This document shows, one piece after another, positions 1 to 5,419 of a stretch of DNA of 6,022 nt. The stretch is taken from positions 1 to 6,022 of the forward strand of contig JAGGZB010000191.1 in the NCBI GenBank assembly GCA_021162225.1, given 5' to 3'. The translations under genes were made by a program, and so were the position numbers. The notes beneath the pieces were generated by a model. The model did no database searches, was not told the DNA's origin, and saw only the letters and a program-made list of their open reading frames with translations. Position 1 is the first letter of the stretch. Every line of letters starts with the position of its first letter. The DNA is from Candidatus Bathyarchaeota archaeon (GTDB lineage: Archaea > Thermoproteota > Bathyarchaeia > Bathyarchaeales > DTEX01).

Positions 1-87
1 CAGTCAGCTGAAGATGGCAAGTTTTATTTAGAACTTTTAAGAACTCATGAAAAACTAATACTAGAGATGATGGCATCTTGTTATTAG
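1..87 (+). CDS. C-terminal end of an unidentified upstream protein (partial)
   Basis: Frame 1 is open from the first base to a TAG at 85-87 and encodes 28 residues ending in EKLILEMMASCY. The segment looks helical and amphipathic, with no recognisable domain. It overlaps the next gene's TTG start (78) by 10 bases, which is typical of tightly packed archaeal operons and suggests that the two genes are co-transcribed. The protein's identity cannot be told from this tail. Only the open frame and its plausible composition support the call, so a chance open frame remains possible. Confidence 0.5.
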   Translation, partial: QSAEDGKFYLELLRTHEKLILEMMASCY

Positions 88-716
88 AGATATTGTATGC
101 TTCGGCGCTATTGTTATGGATATTATTCCTCGTTACATTCCTAACAAAAAAGATATACCATCACTACGTGTCTAAAGGGATTAAGAAGAGGGTTGTTATA
201 TATTATAATAGGAAGATAATCCACATATTTGCTGGAGGTCTTGTCGCTTTCTTAACACCGTTTATCTTTACAGATGTATGTATACCGTTTGCCATGTCCA
301 TAATCCTAGCGATGGTGAGCTATTTGCCATATAAGATAGGAAGGATCAACTATTGGTATCAAGTCCCAGAGAACAAGTTTGACGTACACTTCTGCATTAT
401 GTGGGGGTTATCGATTCTCCTCGGAAAGATCATCTTCAACAATTGGTGGGTCGGCGTCGTGCCGGTGCTTTATATGAGCGTAGGCGACGCCGTAACCGGC
501 ATCGTGAGGAACTACATGTTCGGTAAGAGAACTAAGAGCTGGTGGGGAAACCTAGCAATGCTTGCAGTCTGCGTGCCTATAGGGCTAACATTGGGTTTGA
601 AGGGTGTGCTTGCAGCCGTAGTTGCAAGCATCCTTGAACATTATGAATATAAATGGATAGATGACAATATAATTGTGCCGCTGTCCTCATTTCTTCTGGT
701 AAGTGCTCCAATATAA
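78..716 (+). CDS. Dolichol kinase / phosphatidate cytidylyltransferase-family integral membrane protein
   Basis: This is a 212-residue polytopic membrane protein resembling the CTP-dependent polyprenol kinase family (SEC59/VTE5-like, COG0170-type). Hydrophobic segments lie at about residues 4-23, 48-66, 68-83, 103-120, 123-142, 158-175 and 176-186. Family-like motifs are RKIIHIFAGG (45-54), GDAVTG (136-141), KRTKSWWGN (150-158) and the C-terminal DDNIIVPL (195-202). Known members transfer phosphate from CTP to dolichol, phytol or related lipid alcohols. In archaea this could serve recycling of dolichyl-phosphate glycan carriers or isoprenoid salvage; the substrate here is inferred only as a lipid alcohol. 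TTG at 78 is the most upstream start, because a stop lies in frame at 48-50 and no ATG is available near the N-terminus. The Shine-Dalgarno match is poor, so translation may be coupled to the overlapping upstream gene. A CDP-diglyceride synthetase-like role is the main alternative, but the short length favours the dolichol/phytol kinase branch. Confidence 0.8.
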   Translation: MLLEILYASALLLWILFLVTFLTKKIYHHYVSKGIKKRVVIYYNRKIIHIFAGGLVAFLTPFIFTDVCIPFAMSIILAMVSYLPYKIGRINYWYQVPENKFDVHFCIMWGLSILLGKIIFNNWWVGVVPVLYMSVGDAVTGIVRNYMFGKRTKSWWGNLAMLAVCVPIGLTLGLKGVLAAVVASILEHYEYKWIDDNIIVPLSSFLLVSAPI

Positions 717-743
717 TCTAATTTATTGTAGGCAATGGCATAT

Positions 744-1568
744 CTAGCTAGCGGCTTCCTTAAGTGAATAATGGTATATGTTTTTTCCATGATCGATGAA
801 ATGTAGTATTCCTAAGCTGGCATTCTCGAACTTATAGATCGTTATGCCCTCCATTTCCCATCCGATATTTGTCGCGAAGCTATCTAGGACTTTACCCGTC
901 TTAATATCGACTATGTATATGTGCTCTCCGAAGTCATCGCATGAGAGGTACAACAAGCCGTCATGTATGGCGCCTCCTTGAACCCTATGTAGGGTTTGGC
1001 TGAGAGGCAGATCTTTCAGTCGCCTAAAATCTTTCTTTAAATCGTAAACATAGAGGCTGCGTACGTTATCGAACTCGGAGGAGTAGAGAAGCTGAGTTTC
1101 CGGGTCGATGGCGCACCAGGGCATATGCGACTGACTAGTCTTTATGTATTTTCCAGTGTATGTGAGGTTCTCGGCGAAATACAACACAAAGGTTCCATTC
1201 TTATACCTGTAATCCTCAACTGGGGCGTAAATGATCCCCTCGAAGTAGTCGATGTCCCCGATGTGATCGTAGCCTTGCTTTCTCAGTTCCTCAGGGATGG
1301 GATTGCTGTTCTCAATGATTATGCTATAGTTTAAGCATGTCTTACAGAGATACTGCCTTCCGGAGAAATACCAATAGACACCATCAAATGCTATACCTTG
1401 TCCCCATAAACGGCTTATCGGCCGCCTCGAGACCTCGTACCATTCAGTAGCGCTTGGAGGATGTGGTTTCTCTAAGCCAGCGTAGAACGTGGAGTAAGAG
1501 AGCCATGCTCCAAGGATCAGACACGTTACTACTATAATTAATGGTGTTATTTTTCGATTTTGAGCCAA
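744..1568 (-). CDS. Membrane-anchored beta-propeller-like surface protein, function unknown
   Basis: This 274-residue protein has a short basic N-terminus (NRK) and one hydrophobic segment at about residues 8-25. It is therefore either a signal peptide or an N-terminal anchor with the rest outside the cell. The exterior part shows recurring short units: GIAFDGVYWYF (58-68), GDIDYFEGIIYAP (104-116), CAIDPETQLLYSSE (152-165), GGAIHDGLLYLS (198-209) and IYIVDIKTGKVLDSF (217-231). This pattern of aspartate/glycine turns between beta strands is typical of beta-propellers of the SMP-30/SdiA-regulated/TolB general type. Four N-X-S/T sequons (N80, N124, N134, N249) and a CKTC pair (75-78) suit an exported protein. 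No catalytic motif is recognised. The start is TTG at 1568-1566, preceded by a GAGGTG Shine-Dalgarno. It converges with the membrane kinase gene across a 27-base gap and is probably monocistronic. Confidence 0.75.
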   Translation of the reverse strand: MAQNRKITPLIIVVTCLILGAWLSYSTFYAGLEKPHPPSATEWYEVSRRPISRLWGQGIAFDGVYWYFSGRQYLCKTCLNYSIIIENSNPIPEELRKQGYDHIGDIDYFEGIIYAPVEDYRYKNGTFVLYFAENLTYTGKYIKTSQSHMPWCAIDPETQLLYSSEFDNVRSLYVYDLKKDFRRLKDLPLSQTLHRVQGGAIHDGLLYLSCDDFGEHIYIVDIKTGKVLDSFATNIGWEMEGITIYKFENASLGILHFIDHGKNIYHYSLKEAAS

Positions 1569-1573
1569 AAAGA

Positions 1574-1579
1574 CACCTC
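1574..1579 (-). promoter_or_regulatory. Shine-Dalgarno site fixing a TTG start
   Basis: Read on the minus strand this is GAGGTG, five bases before the TTG at 1568. It is a good match to the archaeal anti-Shine-Dalgarno sequence. Together with the basic-hydrophobic N-terminus it produces, it supports TTG as the start of the surface protein. Confidence 0.65.
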
Positions 1580-1611
1580 GGAGGGTTAACTAATCTCTGC
1601 ATATCCATGAG

Positions 1612-1621
1612 TATTTATAAG
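1612..1621 (-). promoter_or_regulatory. Probable TATA box for the minus-strand surface protein
   Basis: On the minus strand this reads CTTATAAATA, close to the classic archaeal TATA element. A transcript starting about 26 bases downstream would begin near 1590, leaving a leader of about 20 bases that contains the GAGGTG site. The element is nearly symmetrical, so it might also serve the plus strand. No transcription data support either direction. Confidence 0.55.
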
Positions 1622-1641
1622 CCTTGTCTAGACTGTGGAGA

Positions 1642-1649
1642 GTATAAAG
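1642..1649 (+). promoter_or_regulatory. Probable TATA box for ftr
   Basis: GTATAAAG is preceded by purine-rich GGAGA, resembling a TFB-recognition element followed by a TATA box. The predicted transcript start would be near 1672, giving a leader of about 40 bases before the ATG at 1713. A weak GAGGA lies at 1696-1700, twelve bases before the ATG, which is somewhat far for a Shine-Dalgarno site. Confidence 0.5.
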
Positions 1650-1712
1650 ATTAATTACATTTTCTGTGTATATCCTTTAGTAACGTAGCATTGATGAGGA
1701 ACGAGACCTAAG

Positions 1713-2618
1713 ATGAGCGTAGAGATTGAGGACACTTATGCTGAGGCCTTTGAAGGACTATATTTCAGAGTTTTAGTTACAGCTGATGATGAGGAAACGC
1801 TTAAAAAGGCCGCGGAGGATGCGACTGCAACTCCCTCCATAGTGATCGGTAGAATCGAAGGAGGAGTAGAGAGGTACCTCAGAAAAGACGAAACTCCTGA
1901 TGGACGTTTAGGCGTGATCCTCCAATTCTGGGCTGCTCTCGAAAAGGATAAGCCCTTAGATAAGGTTATCCGCAAGTTCTATAAGGAGTTTTCTTATCGG
2001 ATAAGGCAAGATATACTCGTAAAACCGTTCACAGCGGTCTTCGACATGTGCCTAGATCCGATAGGCAGAGTTGACGCGATGGAACGTATAGGTCATTGTG
2101 GAGACGGCTATGAATGGATTGAAAATCTCTACGGCCGCGAAATGATAATAGTTCCCATAATGGTGCCTGATTTCAAGATAGAACGGTATCTTGGCTATGG
2201 GCGTGGAGTTACTGGCGGAAACTTCTGGTATATGTGCAAGACAAAAGAAGCGGTTATGGAGGCTGGGAAGAGAGCCCTAGAAGCGATACATAAGGTGGAA
2301 GGCGTGGTCACACCGTTCGATATATGCTCAGCTGGGTCAAAGGCTGAGACAAAATTTCCGGAGATAGGGCCTACCACAAATCATCCATACTGTCCATCTT
2401 TGAGGAAGAGGCTCGGAGGCAAATCCAAGGTTCCCGAAGACGTCAACTACATTCCTGAAATAATAATAAACGGCATAACGTTGGAATCTGTCAAGAGGGC
2501 CATGAAGGTTGGCATCGAAGCTGCATCTAAAGTTGATGGAGTAGTTAAGATATCCGCTGGAAACTACGGCGGAAAGCTCGGGGATTACAAAATATACCTG
2601 AGGGAGCTCTTCTCTTGA
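1713..2618 (+). CDS. ftr: Formylmethanofuran--tetrahydromethanopterin N-formyltransferase
   Basis: Ftr is a cytoplasmic enzyme that reversibly transfers the formyl group between formylmethanofuran and tetrahydromethanopterin, in methanogenesis and the archaeal Wood-Ljungdahl pathway. The 301 residues match the family's usual length of about 297. Family-like blocks run in order: VEIEDTYAEAFEG (3-15), DETPDGRLGV (59-68), GDGYE (130-134), GYGRGVTGGNFW (161-172), SAGSKAE (196-202), PTTNHPYCPSL (210-220), PEIIINGI (238-245) and the strongly conserved KISAGNYGGKLGDYKIYL (269-286). Glu239 aligns by eye with Glu245 of the Methanopyrus kandleri enzyme, recalled as a candidate catalytic residue. Compared from memory with that enzyme, there seem to be insertions around residues 69-108 and 221-230, and the middle is divergent. 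ATG 1713 is chosen because two stops lie in frame just upstream (1692 and 1695) and the N-terminus matches the family. The gene ends inside the start codon of the downstream kinase, so the two are co-transcribed and probably translationally coupled. Confidence 0.92.
   Translation: MSVEIEDTYAEAFEGLYFRVLVTADDEETLKKAAEDATATPSIVIGRIEGGVERYLRKDETPDGRLGVILQFWAALEKDKPLDKVIRKFYKEFSYRIRQDILVKPFTAVFDMCLDPIGRVDAMERIGHCGDGYEWIENLYGREMIIVPIMVPDFKIERYLGYGRGVTGGNFWYMCKTKEAVMEAGKRALEAIHKVEGVVTPFDICSAGSKAETKFPEIGPTTNHPYCPSLRKRLGGKSKVPEDVNYIPEIIINGITLESVKRAMKVGIEAASKVDGVVKISAGNYGGKLGDYKIYLRELFS
2600..2606 (+). promoter_or_regulatory. Shine-Dalgarno site for the kinase, inside ftr
   Basis: GAGGGAG lies within the last codons of ftr, eight bases before the TTG at 2615. 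It supports the TTG start, which shares the bases TTGA with the ftr stop codon. No ATG or GTG is available near the N-terminus of the kinase frame. Confidence 0.6.
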
Positions 2619-3514
2619 AGCTAGACGTTATCTGCTTTGGAGCTTTAAATGTTGACAGGCTCTACAAGGTGAATAGGATAGCATCCGCCGATGAGGAGAG
2701 CGAGATCCTAGACTTTAAGGAGGCCCCAGGCGGCTCAGCTGCAAACACTGCTGTGGGGCTGGCGAGGCTTGGCGTGAAGACGGGCTTCATCGGAAAGGTC
2801 GCTAGGGACAGAGAAGGCGAGATGCTGATAAGATCCTTCATTAAAGAGGGTGTAAATACTGACGGTATCGTCGTCACTCCGTATGGACGAAGCGGAGTTG
2901 TTATAGGATTCGTGGACAAGGCGGGCGAACGAGCCCTTTACGTGGATCCGGGGGTAAACAATTCGTTAAGCCTACGAGAGATCGACCTAGACTATGCTTC
3001 GCAAGCGGACTTGTTACATTTATCCTCTTTCGTCGGTGAAGCCTCATTTAAGGTTCAGAAAGAAGTCGTTAGGGCGCTATCAGACATATCGGTGACAATC
3101 GATCCAGGAATGATATATGCCCGCAAAGGACTCTTAGAGCTAAAGCCCCTGATCGAAAGGTGTCTCGTGTTTTTTCCAAATGAACATGAGGTCAGGATTC
3201 TAACCGGAAAGAACTATATTGAAGGCTCCCAGATTCTATTGAAGAAGGGCGTAAAAATAGTTGCCGTCAAGCTCGGCTCCCGCGGATGCTATGTGACGGA
3301 CGGCAAAGAGCAGCATATAATCGAACCGTTCAGAGTGAAGGTTGTTGATTCAACAGGCGCTGGAGATGCATTCTGTGCTGGTTTCATCTATGGACTGATA
3401 AAAAATATGCCGCTCAGAGAATGCGGGGTCCTCGGAAACTTTGTTGCTTCCAGAACCCTGATGAAGATGGGAGCTAGAAATGGACTTCCTAGGAGGGGCG
3501 ATTTACCACTATAA
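2615..3514 (+). CDS. PfkB/ribokinase-family carbohydrate or nucleoside kinase
   Basis: This 299-residue cytoplasmic kinase transfers phosphate from a nucleotide to a sugar, nucleoside or related hydroxyl. Both PfkB signatures are present: an N-terminal glycine-rich substrate region, GGSAANTAVGLARLG (39-53), and the C-terminal DSTGAGDAFCAGF (245-257), where Asp251 is the expected catalytic base and GAG the anion hole. TIDPG (161-165) and FFPNEHEV (186-193) are further family landmarks, the latter with the Asn-Glu pair associated with metal and phosphate binding. The length is normal and nothing appears missing. The exact substrate cannot be read from sequence: ribokinase, 2-keto-3-deoxygluconate kinase and archaeal nucleoside kinase are all possible. 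Its four-base overlap with ftr is the only contextual clue, so a link to C1 or pterin metabolism is conjecture. Translation starts at TTG, with an internal ftr Shine-Dalgarno. Confidence 0.87.
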   Translation: MKLDVICFGALNVDRLYKVNRIASADEESEILDFKEAPGGSAANTAVGLARLGVKTGFIGKVARDREGEMLIRSFIKEGVNTDGIVVTPYGRSGVVIGFVDKAGERALYVDPGVNNSLSLREIDLDYASQADLLHLSSFVGEASFKVQKEVVRALSDISVTIDPGMIYARKGLLELKPLIERCLVFFPNEHEVRILTGKNYIEGSQILLKKGVKIVAVKLGSRGCYVTDGKEQHIIEPFRVKVVDSTGAGDAFCAGFIYGLIKNMPLRECGVLGNFVASRTLMKMGARNGLPRRGDLPL

Positions 3515-3533
3515 TCGCTGATAAAGAGACAAC

Positions 3534-3547
3534 CTTAAATCTTATAT
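3534..3547 (+). promoter_or_regulatory. Possible TATA region for the basic hypothetical protein
   Basis: The AT-rich run CTTAAATCTTATAT sits in the 67-base gap after the kinase gene. Depending on which half acts as the TATA box, transcription would begin near 3563-3571, giving a leader of about 10-20 bases before the ATG at 3582. The leader has no convincing Shine-Dalgarno. Continued read-through from ftr-kinase is an equally reasonable alternative. Confidence 0.35.
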
Positions 3548-3581
3548 GAGGCATTTACTAAGTAGGTTGTGCGTGTCATAG

Positions 3582-4190
3582 ATGAGGGTTGTTTCCCTCC
3601 GGAGAAGATTGATTTCCCTCATTGCCGAGGAGATGAAGAATCGCATCCCCCAATTCGAACCTTATTCCTCAGACTATCAAATGGTTGTGTATGCTTCTAA
3701 AGATTTAGAGGAGTGGATGAGGCAGAAACTCTCTCTGAGAGGCGGCTCCTTCTATGAGGCTCTTGAAAGGATGCTATATGACGGAAGAGGCGAGTTCCGG
3801 GTCTTTGTAAAATCTTGGGTTACTATCTGGCTTGGAAAATGGAGGGAGAGAGTTAAGCTCCTACATACAAAGCCGAAGCTTCCGCCGAGTGTTGAGAAGA
3901 GAATCAAAGAAGCGAAGAGAATATACAGGAGATTAGAATTCAGGAAGGAACTTAAGAACTTAATAACGAGAAAGCTGATCTCTCAGGGAGAAATATGTAT
4001 GGCGGGCTTCATTGCTGAGAATCTTATAATAGAGGAGATTGCAAGGCGCTTGCGAAACCCAAATGTGGATCCGAAGAATCTAAGGTTAGACCCAATAGAT
4101 ATCTACAACGCACTTTCAAGAAGGGTGTTGGAGATACAAAGAGAGAGGGGCCCCCTAATATACTTGAGAATAAAGCCAAATCTTCTCTAG
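3582..4190 (+). CDS. Uncharacterised basic protein, 202 residues
   Basis: I do not recognise a family. The protein is strongly basic and predicted largely helical, with arginine and lysine spread throughout. A tryptophan-rich amphipathic stretch, WVTIWLGKWRERVKLL, spans 79-94, and a charged helix follows at about 103-130. The segment GEICMAGFIAENLIIEEIARRL (136-157) is the least charged part and precedes a LDPIDIYNAL helix (169-178). There is no signal peptide, membrane segment, zinc motif or nucleotide-binding loop. Basic composition suggests nucleic-acid or ribosome contact, but this is inference only. ATG 3582 follows an in-frame stop at 3579. It has no clear Shine-Dalgarno, and an in-frame TTG at 3609 with GGAGA just before it (3601-3605) is a possible alternative start. 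Codon use resembles its neighbours, so it does not look like a recent import. The length and clean frame between two conserved metabolic units support a real gene. Confidence 0.75.
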   Translation: MRVVSLRRRLISLIAEEMKNRIPQFEPYSSDYQMVVYASKDLEEWMRQKLSLRGGSFYEALERMLYDGRGEFRVFVKSWVTIWLGKWRERVKLLHTKPKLPPSVEKRIKEAKRIYRRLEFRKELKNLITRKLISQGEICMAGFIAENLIIEEIARRLRNPNVDPKNLRLDPIDIYNALSRRVLEIQRERGPLIYLRIKPNLL

Positions 4191-4265
4191 TATTCTGTAC
4201 GTTGCAACTCCAATCTGCTCGTTTCTCTTCTATCTAAAAGTTCCAGCGTCATTATTCATGAAAAA

Positions 4266-4273
4266 ATTTAATA
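4266..4273 (+). promoter_or_regulatory. Probable TATA box for gap-pgk
   Basis: ATTTAATA is preceded by a run of six A residues resembling a TFB-recognition element. A start about 25 bases downstream would fall near 4293-4297, giving a leader of about 20 bases that carries GGAGGT. The placement is consistent with a dedicated promoter for the glycolytic pair. Confidence 0.5.
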
Positions 4274-4292
4274 CTCTCCCGGAAGAAGTTTA

Positions 4293-4313
4293 ATGCAAAT
4301 GGAGGTTTGTTAG
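4293..4313 (+). other. Possible six-codon leader ORF overlapping the gap ribosome binding site
   Basis: ATG at 4293 opens a frame encoding MQMEVC and stops with TAG at 4311-4313, two bases before the gap TTG. It contains the GGAGGT of gap and begins almost exactly at the predicted transcript start, so it could be read as a leaderless mini-ORF. Such short frames arise easily by chance; there is no other evidence that it is translated. Confidence 0.15.
4301..4306 (+). promoter_or_regulatory. Strong Shine-Dalgarno site deciding the gap start
   Basis: GGAGGT is a perfect anti-Shine-Dalgarno match. It abuts the upstream in-frame TTG at 4307, leaving no spacer, but lies nine bases before the second TTG at 4316. 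The spacing therefore selects 4316, which also gives an N-terminus of family-like length. Confidence 0.75.
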
Positions 4314-4315
4314 CT

Positions 4316-5386
4316 TTGAATGGAAAAGTTAAGGTGCTATTAAACGGGTATGGCGTTATAGGGAAGAGGGTTGCAGACGCCGTAACCCTACAGGACGACA
4401 TGGAAATAATCGGAGTGGCCGATGTAGTCTCTGATTGGCGTGTGAAGATGGCTCAGAAGAAAGGATACACAATCTACTGTAGCGTGTCGGATCCCCAACG
4501 GGTTGAGGCAATGAAGAAAGGCGGAATCGAGGTTGCTGGAACACTGGAAGATCTACTTCGCAAAGGAGCAGTAGACGTTGTAGTTGACTGTGCGCCAGCT
4601 GGCTTTGGTGCGAAGAACAAGGAGGCACTATACGATAAATATGGCGTAAAAGCTATCTTTGAAGGCGGAGAGAAGCATGAAGTTGCGAATCTAAGCTTTG
4701 TAGCCCAATGCAATTACAGCGAGGCGGTGGAGAAGGCTGAGAGTGGACATAAATACTGCAGAATCGTATCTTGCAACACTACGGCTGCATGCAGAATATT
4801 CCATGCACTCTACACGAACTTTAAGATTGAGAAGGCTAGGATGGTTCTAGTTCGCCGTGCAACAGACCCAGTAAAGGGTGACACTGGGGGGATAATGAAT
4901 ACCGTTGTTCCATCTCATCTTCCAAGCCACCATGCTCCAGACGTTAGGACGGTTATACACGACGCAATCCCAGATCTCTACAGCGCGGCAGTTAAAGGAT
5001 CCCATACTATGTATCACTTCCACTTTTACGATGTGACGTTTGGTCAGAAGATCACGCGCGATGAAGTTCTTGAAGCTCTGCAAAACGAGCCCAGATTGAC
5101 ATTCGTGAACTCCAAGGATGGAGTTATCGGTTTAGCATCAATAATCGAGATAAGCCGAGACTTAGGGCTTCCAAGAGGAGATATATACACGATTCCAATA
5201 TGGGAGGACTTTGTGACAGTAATCGGTGAGAATGAGCTACTCCTAGCGGCCGCCTGCCCCAACGAGAACGATGTTATACCGGAGAATATTGATGCGATCA
5301 GAGCGTTAACCCTGATCGAGAAGGATGGAAGCAAGAGCATCGAGAAGACTAATGAGACTCTGAAAATTCCGGAGGTTCTCTATTAA
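4316..5386 (+). CDS. gap: Type II (archaeal) glyceraldehyde-3-phosphate dehydrogenase, phosphorylating
   Basis: This cytoplasmic enzyme oxidises glyceraldehyde-3-phosphate to 1,3-bisphosphoglycerate, or runs in reverse in gluconeogenesis, using NAD(P). From TTG 4316 it has 356 residues, a little longer than the usual 335-343. The N-terminal Rossmann motif NGYGVIGKRVADAV is at 10-23. The catalytic cysteine is Cys153 in SCNTTAACR, followed by LVRRATDP (178-185) with the paired arginines and by PSHHAPDV (203-210), all characteristic of the archaeal family. The C-terminal IPENIDAIRAL and SIEKTNETL also match. Extra residues occur near 135-147, before the catalytic cysteine. After strand beta-2 the sequence is GVADVVSDW, with Asp36 and no nearby lysine or threonine of the NADP-preferring type II enzymes I recall. 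This may mean different coenzyme preference. It lies 33 bases upstream of pgk, which catalyses the next step, and has its own likely promoter and a strong Shine-Dalgarno. Confidence 0.93.
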   Translation: MNGKVKVLLNGYGVIGKRVADAVTLQDDMEIIGVADVVSDWRVKMAQKKGYTIYCSVSDPQRVEAMKKGGIEVAGTLEDLLRKGAVDVVVDCAPAGFGAKNKEALYDKYGVKAIFEGGEKHEVANLSFVAQCNYSEAVEKAESGHKYCRIVSCNTTAACRIFHALYTNFKIEKARMVLVRRATDPVKGDTGGIMNTVVPSHLPSHHAPDVRTVIHDAIPDLYSAAVKGSHTMYHFHFYDVTFGQKITRDEVLEALQNEPRLTFVNSKDGVIGLASIIEISRDLGLPRGDIYTIPIWEDFVTVIGENELLLAAACPNENDVIPENIDAIRALTLIEKDGSKSIEKTNETLKIPEVLY

Positions 5387-5410
5387 AGCAACCCAATTTT
5401 TATGTTTTAA

Positions 5411-5415
5411 GGTGA
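5411..5415 (+). promoter_or_regulatory. Shine-Dalgarno site for pgk
   Basis: GGTGA lies four bases before the ATG at 5420 and fits the 3' part of the archaeal anti-Shine-Dalgarno match. A TTTTT run at 5397-5401 precedes it. I see no TATA element placed to give pgk its own leader, so co-transcription with gap is the simplest reading. Confidence 0.55.
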
Positions 5416-5419
5416 GTTT

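Larger units (their letters stand above)
4191..4306 (+). other. Intergenic region ahead of gap: pyrimidine tract and promoter
   Basis: This spacer carries a pyrimidine-rich tract at 4214-4235 that could terminate transcription of the upstream gene, although no hairpin precedes it. A TATA-like element and the gap Shine-Dalgarno follow. I see no tRNA, small-RNA or riboswitch fold by eye. Confidence 0.4.

Noticed and set aside
742..753. Short palindrome around CTAGCTAGC at the convergent gene ends as a shared terminator
   Set aside because: It is short, mostly inside the coding end of the minus-strand gene, and not followed by a T-run, so it is no better than chance.
1125..1334. Plus-strand 69-residue open frame inside the surface protein gene
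   Set aside because: It lies antisense to a gene with a convincing signal anchor, propeller-like repeats and Shine-Dalgarno. It has no domain or ribosome binding site of its own.
3582..4190. Assignment of the basic protein to a GINS-type replication factor
   Set aside because: The size and helical, basic character are loosely similar, but I can point to no specific GINS motif, so it is left unassigned.
4307..4309. Upstream TTG as the start of gap
   Set aside because: The GGAGGT site directly abuts it, leaving no spacer; the TTG at 4316 has a nine-base spacing.
4191..4315. tRNA, small RNA or riboswitch in the longest intergenic spacer
   Set aside because: No cloverleaf, conserved anticodon arm or recognisable stem-rich fold was seen; the spacer is explained by a pyrimidine tract, a TATA-like element and a Shine-Dalgarno.
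4356..5340. Several minus-strand open frames opposite gap
   Set aside because: They are serine/proline/leucine-rich shadow frames of a strongly conserved GAPDH and show no family motif.
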